Positions 48,922-57,269 of a stretch of 64,000 nucleotides of DNA are shown here, piece by piece. The notes below the pieces were generated by a model. It saw nothing but the letters and a program-made list of their open reading frames with translations. It made no database searches and was not told the origin of the DNA. Positions within the stretch are counted from its first letter, which is position 1, and every line of letters starts with the position of its first letter. Location: assembly GCF_004745645.1 (NCBI RefSeq), contig NZ_SRMB01000001.1, positions 372,001 through 436,000 on the forward strand, in the 5' to 3' direction. The DNA comes from Hymenobacter metallicola. Lineage in GTDB: Bacteria > Bacteroidota > Bacteroidia > Cytophagales > Hymenobacteraceae. The position numbers were made by a program, and so were the translations under genes.

Positions 48922-49368
48922 CTAGACCAGCTGGGCGGCGTGGTTTTTAGTGTCGACTTTCTCGATTACTTTTTCGATGATGCCTTCCTCGTTAATTAAA
49001 AACGTGTGGCGCATGGTGCCCATGTACTTGCGGCCGTACATGGATTTCTCCTGCCACACGCCGTAGGCTTCCACGATTTTCTTGTCGGTGTCGACTAGCA
49101 GCGGGAAGGGCAGCTCGTACTTCAGGACGAACTTCTGGTGCGACTTGGCGCTGTCGACGCTCACACCAATAACCTGGATGTTCTTGGCGGTGAGTTCTTC
49201 CTGGTGGTCACGCAGGTTGCAGGCCTGGGCCGTGCAGCCGGGCGTGTCGTCTTTGGGGTAGAAGTAGAGGGCTACTTTTTTGCCGCGCAAATCCTGGAGG
49301 CGAATGAGGTTGCCATCCTGGTCGAGGGCTTCAAAATCGGGGGCGGGAGTGCCGGGAGTGAGGGCCAT
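48922..49368 (-). CDS. bcp: Thioredoxin-dependent thiol peroxidase
   Basis: 148 residues from the ATG at 49368 (MALTPGTPAPDFEALDQDGN); the longer upstream frame overlaps the lipocalin and is not protein-like. The peroxidatic site is YPKDDTPGCTAQACNLRD, with the second Cys five residues on, as in the E. coli type of BCP/PrxQ. It reduces peroxides in the cytosol using thioredoxin. It follows the lipocalin gene with a 20-base gap, a likely operon linked to membrane lipid stress. Confidence 0.94.
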   Translation of the reverse strand: MALTPGTPAPDFEALDQDGNLIRLQDLRGKKVALYFYPKDDTPGCTAQACNLRDHQEELTAKNIQVIGVSVDSAKSHQKFVLKYELPFPLLVDTDKKIVEAYGVWQEKSMYGRKYMGTMRHTFLINEEGIIEKVIEKVDTKNHAAQLV

Positions 49369-49388
49369 GAGGCGAGGAATAAGGGCGG

Positions 49389-49964
49389 TTACGGTTTGCC
49401 AGCGACGGGCTGGGGCGTAAAAATCAGGTTTTCCGTCGGAAAACCCAGCGCATGGGCCCGGCCCACGAGCCGGTCGCGGATGGCGCGCTCCAGGTGGGGC
49501 GTACGGCACAGCAGCCACAGGTTCTGCCGGCTGGGCTCTCCCACCAGCGCGTAACGGTATTCCGGGTCGTGGTCCAGAATCCAGTAGTCGCCCTCGAAGG
49601 GCCAGAAAAAGCTCACCCGCAGCTTGGCGTTGGTCTGGCTGTCGACGATGCGGGCCGTGCCTTTCGCCGTTTCAACCGGGCCATTGAGGTCTTCCTTGTG
49701 GCAGGTATTGAGCACGCTGACTTTGCCGCTGGGCAGCAGCTTGTACTCGGCCGTGACATGCTCGCAGCCTTTCTCGAAGCGGGCGGGCAGACGGGCTATT
49801 TCGTACCATAGGCCCATGTAGCGGCGCACATCCACGTGGGCCGACACGGGCAGGTCGGGGTAGAGCTTGCGCCGAAAGTAGGCGTAGGCGGCCACGCCAG
49901 TGGCAAGGGTAGCCACGGCGGCTCCGAGGATGACAGGCTGACGACGTTTGGGTAGGTAGGGCAT
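49389..49964 (-). CDS. Lipocalin family protein (Blc-like)
   Basis: 191 residues. A membrane span or uncleaved signal (AVATLATGVAAYAYF, about 15-30) precedes the lipocalin fold. Its structurally conserved region 1 is YMGLWYEIARLPARFEKGCE (G-x-W), and FFWPFEGDYWILDHDPEYRY and WLLCRTPHLE are the later strands. No lipobox Cys is found in the signal, unlike E. coli Blc, so it may be held by the N-terminal helix. Blc proteins bind fatty acids and lysophospholipids in envelope repair. It precedes bcp in the same operon. Confidence 0.9.
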   Translation of the reverse strand: MPYLPKRRQPVILGAAVATLATGVAAYAYFRRKLYPDLPVSAHVDVRRYMGLWYEIARLPARFEKGCEHVTAEYKLLPSGKVSVLNTCHKEDLNGPVETAKGTARIVDSQTNAKLRVSFFWPFEGDYWILDHDPEYRYALVGEPSRQNLWLLCRTPHLERAIRDRLVGRAHALGFPTENLIFTPQPVAGKP

Positions 49965-49980
49965 AGTAAGGGAGAATAGG

Positions 49981-50056
49981 GCGAACTTGGTAGTTCGCGG
50001 GGCAGAACGAGAAGCCTCAACCGTTGTCGTTCAGGCACGCAAACTACCAAGTTCGC
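49981..50056. repeat. Inverted repeat, GCGAACTTGGTAGTT family
   Basis: GCGAACTTGGTAGTTCGC (49981-49998) has its near-complete inverse GCAAACTACCAAGTTCGC at 50039-50056 (17 of 18). The 40-base spacer has no coding sense. It is likely a dispersed repeat; no second copy is in the window. Confidence 0.6.
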
Positions 50057-50097
50057 GCTACAGCTCTACGGGTAGAATTGCCGCAAAGATGTCCAGC

Positions 50098-50127
50098 AAA
50101 AAAGGCGGACCACGCGGCCCGCCTTTT
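50098..50127 (-). terminator. Terminator of the M23 peptidase gene
   Basis: GGCGG-a-CC and GG-c-CCGCC pair around ACGC. On the minus strand the stem is followed by TTTTTT. It starts 1 base past the stop at 50129. Confidence 0.85.
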
Positions 50128-50128
50128 C

Positions 50129-52126
50129 CTACAAATTAAAGCTTATCACCTTTTCATTGCCGGCCTGGTCGGTAAGGCGCAGCGTGGCCGGGCCCCGCAG
50201 GGGCGGGCCCACCGTATCGTTGGGCTCGGTGAAGAGCGTGGAATTCTTGTACTCGTAGCGCAGCAGCCGGAACCGGCCGCCCACCTGCAGCGTGTAGCTG
50301 TTCAGGCCCGAGAGGTTGTCGCCGACCTGGAAGGTGAGGCCACCCGGGCCTTTGCGCACCAGGCGGGCCGAGGGCGGGATGGTGTCGGAGAAGATGCGGA
50401 ACTGCCCGAACACCTTGGCCGGAAACGTGACCTGGTTGCCGTCCCACTTACCCCCCACGTAGCTGCGGCCCCCGCGGGCATTCACCAGGTACACTGCCGA
50501 GTGCTCTTTATCTGCCACTTCGGTCTGGGGCTTAAGCGTGATGCGCAGGGGCAAATACAACGACTGCCGGGGGCTGTGCACGGTCCAGGCCCCATCCTTG
50601 TAGCCGGTTTGCAGGTAGAGCGTGTCGAACAAGGTCTGGGGCGCGAAGCTCAGGCTGAGAAAGTTGTCGGTAAAGCCCTGCTCGGTGCCGGCCGGAATCA
50701 GGGCCTGCCGGTCGAAGCGCTTGGTCACGTTGCCGAAACGGATGGAGTCGGGCAGGCCGGCGCGCAGGTCGTAGAGGTACACGTTCTGGCTCTGGGCGGT
50801 GTAGCTGGGCTTGAGCTCGAGGCGGCGGTTGCCGCGCAGCAGCACCGCGTTGGCGCTCTGCCGGGCCGTGTCGGGGTCGGCGGCAATGACCTTGAGAATG
50901 TTGCGGGTGATTTCCCAGCGCAAGGCCGGCTTTTTCACGGCCGCGCTGCGGGTTTTGGTGTACTCCGGCTTCTGTCCGCGCAGCACGAAGCGCAGGGGCG
51001 TCGTGTTGCCGTAGGAGTCGCTCATCAGCACTTCCACGGCGTAGAGCTGGCCGTCGTCTACCCGCAGTTTGCCCTTGGTGGGGCCGGTGGTGTATATGGA
51101 TAGCTCATTGCCGTCGTCCACGAACAGCTTTTGCAGGGTGCGGCCCTGGGTCATCATCCATTCGTAATCCACGTGCTGGTTTACGGTGCGCGTGCCGGTC
51201 GGGAAAGGCACCTTGTCGACTACGTGGGAATAGAGCGGCTGCCCGTTCACCTTGACCTCGACTTTCTGCAAGCCGTTTTTGTTCCAGGCGTTGTCGTACC
51301 TATCGAAGGCCTGCAGCAGCACGCCTACGGTACCGTAGGCCGGGATGGTATCGGGCCAGGCAGTGGCGACGCCGGCGGCCGGGGCCACTTTGGGCACAAA
51401 CACGGCCTTGTCGAAGCGGCCCTGCACCCGGGCCTCAATCGTGAGGGGCTCGACGGCAAACGCCTGCAGGGTGGGCGCCACGTGGTCCTGAATTTCGGTG
51501 AACCCGCCCCACTGCAGGGGGTTGAGCTGGTTGTCCTGGGCGTCGCGCACTTCCCAGTGCAGGTGGGGCCCGGCCGAGCCGCCGGTATTGCCCGACAACG
51601 CCACTATTTCACCGCGCTTCACCGGATACTGGTCTTTAGGAAAGAACAGCTCCAGCTCGTAGGTCTGCTTTTCGTACTGTTTTTCGCGCAGGGCCGCCGC
51701 CACCGGGCCCATAAACCGGTTCAGGTGGCCGTACACGGTAGTAGTGCCGTTGGGGTGAGTGATGTAGAGCACGTTGCCGTAGCCGAAGGCCGACTGCTTC
51801 AAGCGCGACACGTAGCCGTCGGCCGAGGCGTAGACCGGCAAGTCGGTGCGGCCATCGGTTTTGATGTCGAGGCCGCCGTGGAAGTGGTTGGGGCGCAATT
51901 CTCCCATGCTGGCGGCCAGAAAGTTGGGCTGACCGGGCTTGATGGGAAACAGGTAGTAGCCTGGGGCCACGGTCGGCCGGGGCGAGGTGTCGCCCGGCTT
52001 GCCCGGGGGCTTGGGCAGCGAGTCGGGCTCCTGGCCGGCCATGGGAGCTGGGCGCAAGCTCATGGTAGTGAGCAGCGTAAGCAACAGAACGGAGGTTTTA
52101 CTCCGCCGAAAAAACGTATTCAGCAC
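50129..52126 (-). CDS. M23 family metallopeptidase, large periplasmic form
   Basis: 665 residues starting with GTG. A signal peptide (to about 31) precedes the LytM-type peptidase (about 75-205): NHFHGGLDI has the zinc His and Asp, and GPHLHWEV the HxH. The family cuts peptidoglycan cross-bridges; this one has all zinc ligands and may be active. About 450 residues of beta-sandwich-like sequence follow, ending ATLRLTDQAGNEKVISFNL, which may bind wall or protein partners. The FAH gene lies 6 bases upstream on the same strand, perhaps cotranscribed. Confidence 0.9.
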   Translation of the reverse strand: MLNTFFRRSKTSVLLLTLLTTMSLRPAPMAGQEPDSLPKPPGKPGDTSPRPTVAPGYYLFPIKPGQPNFLAASMGELRPNHFHGGLDIKTDGRTDLPVYASADGYVSRLKQSAFGYGNVLYITHPNGTTTVYGHLNRFMGPVAAALREKQYEKQTYELELFFPKDQYPVKRGEIVALSGNTGGSAGPHLHWEVRDAQDNQLNPLQWGGFTEIQDHVAPTLQAFAVEPLTIEARVQGRFDKAVFVPKVAPAAGVATAWPDTIPAYGTVGVLLQAFDRYDNAWNKNGLQKVEVKVNGQPLYSHVVDKVPFPTGTRTVNQHVDYEWMMTQGRTLQKLFVDDGNELSIYTTGPTKGKLRVDDGQLYAVEVLMSDSYGNTTPLRFVLRGQKPEYTKTRSAAVKKPALRWEITRNILKVIAADPDTARQSANAVLLRGNRRLELKPSYTAQSQNVYLYDLRAGLPDSIRFGNVTKRFDRQALIPAGTEQGFTDNFLSLSFAPQTLFDTLYLQTGYKDGAWTVHSPRQSLYLPLRITLKPQTEVADKEHSAVYLVNARGGRSYVGGKWDGNQVTFPAKVFGQFRIFSDTIPPSARLVRKGPGGLTFQVGDNLSGLNSYTLQVGGRFRLLRYEYKNSTLFTEPNDTVGPPLRGPATLRLTDQAGNEKVISFNL

Positions 52127-52132
52127 TCGACT

Positions 52133-52747
52133 CTATTTAACCGACAGTTCCAACAACTTCTCCTCCTCCAGGTAGCCCGTCAGCTGGTCGCCAATCTTGA
52201 CGGGGCCTACGCCGCTGGGCGTGCCGGTGAAGATCAGGTCGCCCATTTTCAGGGTAATAAAGCGCGAAATGTAGGCAATCTGGGCCGCGAAGTTGTGCAG
52301 CATCATGCCCGAGTTGCCCTGCTGCTTTACCTCCCCGTTTACTTCCAGGCGGAAGTTGATGTTGGCCAGGTCGGGGAAATCGGTAACGGGCTTAAACGTA
52401 GGCGACAGGGGGGCCGAGCCGTCGAAGCCCTTGGCCAAATCCCAGGGCAGGCCCTTGCTTTTGGCTTTGCTTTGCAGGTCGCGGGCGGTGAAGTCGATGC
52501 CCAGGCCAATGCCGTCGAAGTAGGTGTGGGCAAACTTGGGGTCGATGTTCTTGCCGTTTTTGCTCACGCGCAGCACCAGCTCGATTTCGTGGTGGATGTC
52601 GGTCGAGAAATCGGGGTAGAAGAAAGGCATGCCGCGCTGCAGCAGGGCCGTTTCGGGCTTGGTGAAAATGACGGGCTCGTCGGGCGTTTCGTTGTTGAGT
52701 TCGGCAATATGTTCGGCGTAGTTACGGCCTATGCAGAGTATTTTCAT
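52133..52747 (-). CDS. Fumarylacetoacetate hydrolase family protein
   Basis: 204 residues from the ATG at 52747 (MKILCIGRNYAEHIAELNNE). The FAH fold motifs are present: VIFTKPETALL, HHEIELVLRVSK with the metal-binding Glu residues, GIGLGIDFTARDLQ, and GDLIFTGTPSGVGPV near the end. Small FAH members act on acylpyruvates or oxaloacetate. It is cytosolic. The M23 gene follows by 6 bases. A TATTTTTG box lies about 34 bases upstream and rules out the longer frame starting at 52783. Confidence 0.9.
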   Translation of the reverse strand: MKILCIGRNYAEHIAELNNETPDEPVIFTKPETALLQRGMPFFYPDFSTDIHHEIELVLRVSKNGKNIDPKFAHTYFDGIGLGIDFTARDLQSKAKSKGLPWDLAKGFDGSAPLSPTFKPVTDFPDLANINFRLEVNGEVKQQGNSGMMLHNFAAQIAYISRFITLKMGDLIFTGTPSGVGPVKIGDQLTGYLEEEKLLELSVK

Positions 52748-52780
52748 GGAGGGAAGTCGGAAGGAAAAAAGGTGCGTGGC

Positions 52781-52788
52781 CAAAAATA
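52781..52788 (-). promoter_or_regulatory. Candidate -7 box (TATTTTTG) for the FAH gene
   Basis: Exact match on the minus strand, about 34 bases before the ATG at 52747. Confidence 0.6.
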
Positions 52789-52966
52789 GCGCTTATTCGC
52801 GGCCCGGAAAATCAAAATGCCGCCTACGTAACCCCGAATGGCCGCGTTGGGCTGGGCGGCCCTAAACATTTTACCCGGCCCCAGTCGTATAGCAGCACAG
52901 CGGACGACGGTGGCGCTTGCTGTTATGCTTCGCCGCGTCAACTTTCCCTCTCAACGTGATGCTACC

Positions 52967-53761
52967 ATGATAAAGAAGCTCATGCTGGCCAGCTGCCTGT
53001 TCGTAGCGGCGGCCTGCTCTACCGTTCCCATTACGGGTCGCCGCCAGCTTAGCCTGGTATCCGACGCGGAAATCAACGCTCTGGCCGTGCAGCAGTACCA
53101 GGAAGTGCTGCGCACCAGCCGCCTTTCTTCCGACGCCAACTCGGTAGCCATGGTGCGCCGCGTGGGTCAGCGCATTCAACAGGCCGTCGAAACGTACTTC
53201 CGCAGCCAGAACCAGCAGGACCAGCTGGCTGGCTACGCCTGGGAGTTCAATGTCATTGAGGACAAGCAGGAAAACGCCTGGTGCATGCCCGGCGGCAAAG
53301 TGGCCGTGTATACCGGCATTCTGCCCATCACTCAGGACGAAAACGGCCTGGCCGTGGTGATGGCCCACGAAATTGCCCATGCCGTAGCCAAGCACGGTTC
53401 GGAGCGCATGAGCCAGGGCCTGCTGCAGGATTACGGCGGGCAGGCCCTGTCGGCGGCCTTGTCGGCGCGCCCCGCCGCTACCCAGCAACTGGCCTTGCAG
53501 GCCTTCGGGGTAGGCTCGTCGGTAGGCCTGCTCAAGTACGGGCGCAACCAGGAATCGGAGGCCGACCACCTGGGGCTGATCTTTATGGCCATGGCTGGCT
53601 ACAACCCCGACGGCGCCATTACGTTCTGGCAGCGCATGGATGCCCGCGAAAACCAAGCCTCCCCACCCGAATTTCTCTCGACTCACCCCTCCAATGGTAC
53701 CCGGATTGCGGACATTCAGCGCGAATTGCCCGAAGCCCGTAAGTATTACAAAGCCCGCTAA
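52967..53761 (+). CDS. M48 family metallopeptidase, lipoprotein
   Basis: 264 residues from the ATG at 52967 (MIKKLMLASCLFVAAACSTV), whose lipobox VAAAC predicts a lipid anchor. The zinc site is AHEIAHAVAKHG (HExxH) at about 143, and the third ligand lies in NQESEADHLG at about 195. The form resembles BepA/LoiP, which process outer-membrane proteins in the periplasm. The PITGRRQLSLVSD stretch after the lipobox is usual in this group. Another lipoprotein gene follows after 23 bases, probably in one operon. Confidence 0.93.
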   Translation: MIKKLMLASCLFVAAACSTVPITGRRQLSLVSDAEINALAVQQYQEVLRTSRLSSDANSVAMVRRVGQRIQQAVETYFRSQNQQDQLAGYAWEFNVIEDKQENAWCMPGGKVAVYTGILPITQDENGLAVVMAHEIAHAVAKHGSERMSQGLLQDYGGQALSAALSARPAATQQLALQAFGVGSSVGLLKYGRNQESEADHLGLIFMAMAGYNPDGAITFWQRMDARENQASPPEFLSTHPSNGTRIADIQRELPEARKYYKAR

Positions 53762-53784
53762 CAGCTGGGCACCGCCCTTCCCTG

Positions 53785-54357
53785 ATGAACGTATCACCCC
53801 GCTCCATTTTCTGTGCCCTGCTGCTGGCCTTGCCGGCTCTGGGCACGCTCTCCTCCTGCGAAACAACCAAGCGGGGCTTTCCGGAAATGAGCTCCCCGAC
53901 CAACGACCCCGAGGATGCCGCCGCCCGGCGCAAGCGGGAAGCGACCAGTACCCAGCTGGCCCGCATCAACGAAGGCAAAGTTGAGTACATCATGCCCCGG
54001 GCCCAGCTGGCCACGGCCTTTATCCGAGAGTTCAACGACGGTACCGTCGTGGATAAAACCATGATCCGCAAGGTGCAGGAAAGCGCCAAGGACAAGCCGG
54101 TTTATTACCTGGTGGGTATGGGCCTGCGCGACGGCATGTTCCGCTCCATGGCTATTCCGCTCATCACCTCCACCGACCAGAGCCTGTACCTGAGCTCCAA
54201 CGCCGAGCGGTACGTGATTACCAGCGTGGGCTGCTCGTTCTGCTACTTTTCCTTCGAAAAAAACCAGATTACGGGCACTACCTGCGGCGACAACAGCGGG
54301 GGCAGCCGCTGCGACATGGTCGTGGAAAATAGCAACAACCTCTTTCGTCGGCAATGA
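53785..54357 (+). CDS. Lipoprotein of unknown function
   Basis: 190 residues. The signal ends in a lipobox (LGTLSSCETT). A charged linker follows, then a globular domain with three or more cysteines (TSVGCSFCYFSFEKN, TTCGDNSGG, RCDMVVENS), which may form disulfides in the periplasm. I do not recognise a family. It sits 23 bases after the M48 gene and overlaps the next small ORF by 4 bases (ATGA), so the three probably form one transcript. Confidence 0.75.
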   Translation: MNVSPRSIFCALLLALPALGTLSSCETTKRGFPEMSSPTNDPEDAAARRKREATSTQLARINEGKVEYIMPRAQLATAFIREFNDGTVVDKTMIRKVQESAKDKPVYYLVGMGLRDGMFRSMAIPLITSTDQSLYLSSNAERYVITSVGCSFCYFSFEKNQITGTTCGDNSGGSRCDMVVENSNNLFRRQ

Positions 54358-54503
54358 ACCGCAACTGGCTACTGCGCCTGGGCCTGACGGCTCTGGCCTT
54401 GCTCGTAACCACGGACCGCCGCCGGCCCAGGCCTCAGCCACGGCCGGAACCGGAGCCGCCCAAACCGAAGGACACACCAGAAAAAGACCCGCTAAGTGCT
54501 TAG
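54354..54503 (+). CDS. 49-residue proline-rich small protein
   Basis: ATG at 54354 overlaps the stop of the preceding lipoprotein gene (ATGA). The product starts MNRNWLLRLGLTALALLVTT, a hydrophobic helix or signal anchor, and ends in a Pro/Arg/Glu/Lys-rich tail (RPRPQPRPEPEPPKPKDTPE). The stop at 54501-54503 is inside the loop-side arm of the terminator 54481-54515. The coupling, the helix-plus-charged-tail layout and third-position GC favour a real gene, but it is short. Confidence 0.5.
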   Translation: MNRNWLLRLGLTALALLVTTDRRRPRPQPRPEPEPPKPKDTPEKDPLSA

Positions 54504-54515
54504 CGGGTCTTTTTT
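54481..54515 (+). terminator. Terminator of the M48-lipoprotein operon
   Basis: AAAAAGACCCGCTAA (54481-54495) pairs perfectly with TTAGCGGGTCTTTTT (54500-54514) around a 4-base loop, with a T-tract. It overlaps the 3' end of the 49-residue ORF. Confidence 0.92.
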
Positions 54516-54557
54516 GTGCAATTTGGTCCTATACCAATTAAAGTTGCGAAGAAAGTT

Positions 54558-54845
54558 ATGCGCTATACATGGTTAGTACTCAGTGGAGTCTACGGAGCTG
54601 TTATGAATACACTGCTCTTGTTTACCACGCCGTTTCTGGTGACCTGGGGAGCCCCGAAAATTCCCGGGCACGTCCTGCTGGTTTCGCTGTTTCTTGACAA
54701 TCCTATTAACCCGAATGCGGGCAGCAGCTCCGCCGCATGGTTCTGGCTGTGCGTGCTGAATGGAGCGCTTTGGGGCATCGGGCTATACGGCTGCTACTGC
54801 TTGCTCCGCACCGGCTGGTGCCGGCTTAGGCTGCGCCCTGAATAA
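54558..54845 (+). CDS. Small membrane protein of unknown function
   Basis: 95 residues from the ATG at 54558 (MRYTWLVLSGVYGAVMNTLL). Two clear spans (about 4-26 and 62-84, AAWFWLCVLNGALWGIGLYG) and perhaps a third between. The C-terminus is basic. No family is recognised. Its 3' end overlaps that of the convergent alpha/beta hydrolase gene by 20 bases, so no terminator separates them. Confidence 0.6.
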   Translation: MRYTWLVLSGVYGAVMNTLLLFTTPFLVTWGAPKIPGHVLLVSLFLDNPINPNAGSSSAAWFWLCVLNGALWGIGLYGCYCLLRTGWCRLRLRPE

Positions 54846-55524
54846 AGCGGCTGATGCGCTTCACTAGCTCGTCGGGGTTTACGCGCTCCAGGGGGTGGGG
54901 CGTGTTCATCAAAATTTCGAAGGTAGCCTGGGGTAAGTACGAGGCGTAGAGGGAAGAGGCGTCCACACCGCCCGTTTTGTCTAGCTCACCCACCAGAATC
55001 TGCACCGGGATACTAATTTTGGTGAGTCGAGCCGGGGTAAGTGGGGGCTGCACGCTCAGGCCAGTCAGTAGCTGGCGCGTGGCGCCCACTACGGCCGTCC
55101 AGTCGGTGGGGGCATGGGTTTGGGCCAGTTGCTCGGCAAACTGGGGCACTTTCTCCTGAATAGTAGCGGCGTCCAGCATCCGGGTTTCGGCCGCCAGAGT
55201 TTCCGCCGACCAGTCGAACTTGGTACCCAGCGTCGTTACGGTCTTGATGAGGCCCGGCGCTTCCGAGGCGGCCAGCAAGGCTACGTAGCCGCCCATACTA
55301 AAACCGAAGATGTGGACGGAGCCCAGGTTGTGCTCCTGAATGTAGCCGATAACCTCGCGGGCAAAGGCTGACACGCTAAACGCCTCTATTTCAATTTCCC
55401 GCCCGCCGTGGCCACTAAAAGAAAAGGTGTGGACCTGGTAGAACTGCGACAAGTCGCGGGCCAGGCCGCGCAGCTGCTTTTCCGAGCCCAGCGCGCCGTG
55501 CAGGAGCAGGAGGTTTTCTTTCAT
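54826..55524 (-). CDS. Alpha/beta hydrolase
   Basis: 232 residues. The oxyanion motif is LLLHGALGSEKQLRGLA, the nucleophile elbow is GFSMGGY (Ser at about 76), and the acid is probably the Asp in VGELDK and the His that in NTPHPLERV. The size fits MenH- or esterase-like cytosolic hydrolases. The substrate is unknown; no menaquinone genes are near. A dispersed repeat lies upstream. Confidence 0.88.
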   Translation of the reverse strand: MKENLLLLHGALGSEKQLRGLARDLSQFYQVHTFSFSGHGGREIEIEAFSVSAFAREVIGYIQEHNLGSVHIFGFSMGGYVALLAASEAPGLIKTVTTLGTKFDWSAETLAAETRMLDAATIQEKVPQFAEQLAQTHAPTDWTAVVGATRQLLTGLSVQPPLTPARLTKISIPVQILVGELDKTGGVDASSLYASYLPQATFEILMNTPHPLERVNPDELVKRISRFIQGAA

Positions 55525-55563
55525 GGGAGAGAGCGGGAGAAAAAGGATAAGGAAAGAATAAAC

Positions 55564-55662
55564 AGAACGTCATGCTGAGCGCAGCCGAAGCATCTCTTCC
55601 GCCAAAGTAATCAGATTACCACTGCAGGCGAGACGTCTGGCCAGGGCCCGACATGACGTTCT
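55564..55662. repeat. Dispersed repeat, AACGTCATGCTGAGC family
   Basis: AGAACGTCATG (55564-55574) is matched by its inverse CATGACGTTCT at 55652-55662. The left arm goes on CTGAGCGCAGCCGAAGCATC, a word I recall as common in Hymenobacter intergenic DNA. The spacer is non-coding. A partial echo, CTCATGCTGAGC, is at 16902. Confidence 0.65.
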
Positions 55663-55679
55663 ATTGTCGCAAGAACAAG

Positions 55680-57065
55680 TTATTTCGTGATTTCCGCCGC
55701 CAGCTGGGCCAAATCCAGGCCGTCGAAGGTGCCGGAGCTCATCATCAGCAGGTTGGCGTCCGGCCAGGGTTGCTGGTGCAGAAACTCGGCCAGGGCTTTG
55801 CTGTCGGTGAATACCCGCAAATCGGGGCGCTGGAAAGCCTGCTGCACGGCCGCGGCGGGCAGGGCCGGCAGGCGCTTATGTTCCAGCACGTGGGGGTTGA
55901 AGTAGACCACGGCCACGTCGGGCGCGTCGAAGGTGTGGGCGTACTGGGGCAGGAAGGCCGGGTTCAGGGAGCTGAAGGTGTGCAGCTCCAGGCAGGCCAC
56001 CAGGCGGCGCTTGGGGAATTGCTTTTTAAAGGCCGTGGCCGTGGCTTTGAGCTTGGACGGGGCGTGGGCAAAGTCCTTGTAAACCACCGACGAGCTGCCT
56101 TCGCGCACCAGCTCCAGGCGGCGGGCGGCACCTTTAAACGTAGCCAGGGCCTCGTAGAAATCCTTGCCCTTGATACCCAGTTGCTTGCAGACTTCCTTGG
56201 CGGCCGAGATGTTGCGCAGGTTGTGCTCACCAAACACCTGAATCGGCACTTCCTCGTCTTTCTTGGTCACCAGCACGGTCTTGCCGTTGCGCACTTTGTT
56301 CTCATGCGGGCCGTAGCCGATGTATTTCACGTCGGTGCTGCTGGGTACGGTTACGAGCTGCACCTGCTCGTCGTCGCGGTCATAAATCAGCACGCCGGCC
56401 TTGGGCGTCATCTCGGCGAAGATGCGGAACTGCTCCCGGTAGTCTTCCTCGGTGGGAAACACGTTGATATGGTCCCAGCTAATGCCCGAAATAACCCCGA
56501 TGTGGTGCTGATACAGGTGAAACTTGGGCCGTCGGTCGATGGGCGACGACAAATACTCGTCGCCTTCGATGATGATAATGGGCGCGTCCTCGGAGAGCTG
56601 CACCATCAAATCGAAGCCTTCGAGCTGGGCGCCCACGGCGTAGTCGAACTTGCGGTTGTGGTAGCGTAGCACGTGCAGGATCAGCGAGGTAATGCTGGTT
56701 TTGCCGTGGGAGCCGCCAATGACGACCCGCTGCTTGTCCTTAGAGGCCTCGTAGATAAACTCGGGGAAGGAGTAAATGCGCAAGCCCAACTCCTGGGCCC
56801 GCAGCAGCTCAGGATTGTCGGCCCGGGCGTGCATGCCCACAATCACGGCGTCGAGCTCGGGCGTTACTTTCTCCGGAAACCAGCCTTCCTGGGCTGGCAG
56901 CAGACCGGCGGCGGCCAGGCGGCTTTTGGCGGGTTCAAAGATTTCGTCGTCGGAGCCAGTGACCTGAGCACCACGACGATGCAGGGCCAGCGCCAGGTTG
57001 TGCATGATGCTGCCACCGGTGGCAATCAGGTGCAGACGCTGGAGAGAAGTGGGCGTTGGAGCCAT
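55680..57065 (-). CDS. mpl: Mpl-like UDP-N-acetylmuramate peptide ligase
   Basis: 461 residues, Mur ligase family. The N-terminal domain has LHLIATGGSIMHNLALALHR and VTGSDDEIFEPAKSRL. The ATP loop is VVIGGSHGKTSITSLI (about 116). IIIEGDEYLSSPIDRRPKF is typical of Mpl and sets it apart from MurC. GISWDHINVFPTEEDYREQF and DFAHAPSKLKATATAFKKQF follow. Mpl joins recycled tripeptide to UDP-MurNAc in the cytosol. It has a TACCTTTG box 45 bases upstream and is divergent from dnaB. Confidence 0.9.
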   Translation of the reverse strand: MAPTPTSLQRLHLIATGGSIMHNLALALHRRGAQVTGSDDEIFEPAKSRLAAAGLLPAQEGWFPEKVTPELDAVIVGMHARADNPELLRAQELGLRIYSFPEFIYEASKDKQRVVIGGSHGKTSITSLILHVLRYHNRKFDYAVGAQLEGFDLMVQLSEDAPIIIIEGDEYLSSPIDRRPKFHLYQHHIGVISGISWDHINVFPTEEDYREQFRIFAEMTPKAGVLIYDRDDEQVQLVTVPSSTDVKYIGYGPHENKVRNGKTVLVTKKDEEVPIQVFGEHNLRNISAAKEVCKQLGIKGKDFYEALATFKGAARRLELVREGSSSVVYKDFAHAPSKLKATATAFKKQFPKRRLVACLELHTFSSLNPAFLPQYAHTFDAPDVAVVYFNPHVLEHKRLPALPAAAVQQAFQRPDLRVFTDSKALAEFLHQQPWPDANLLMMSSGTFDGLDLAQLAAEITK

Positions 57066-57110
57066 TTAAGAAAACTAAATCGGGGCGGATGGGCTTTAAG
57101 AGCCGGGCGG

Positions 57111-57118
57111 CAAAGGTA
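57111..57118 (-). promoter_or_regulatory. Candidate -7 box (TACCTTTG) for mpl
   Basis: Exact match on the minus strand, about 46 bases before the ATG at 57065. Confidence 0.6.
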
Positions 57119-57229
57119 ATAAACCGGGGCCGTTGTACCGGGGCCTGATGGGCAAGCGCCACCGCAGCAGGCCGGGAATATACCGAAAAGAAAGGATGGA
57201 GCCCATCAGATAATGTGCGTTTCAGCCGT

Positions 57230-57237
57230 TAGCTTTG
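57230..57237 (+). promoter_or_regulatory. Candidate -7 box (TAGCTTTG) for dnaB
   Basis: Exact match on the plus strand, 33 bases before the ATG at 57270. A second match, TAGATTTG at 57252-57259, is only 11 bases before the ATG and is the less likely of the two. Confidence 0.55.
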
Positions 57238-57269
57238 TGCCCCTTTTGCGTTAGATTTGCTGAGTACCG

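Noticed and set aside
51131..52789. 552-codon open frame antisense to the M23 and FAH genes
   Set aside because: Runs across two real genes on the other strand and has no domain.
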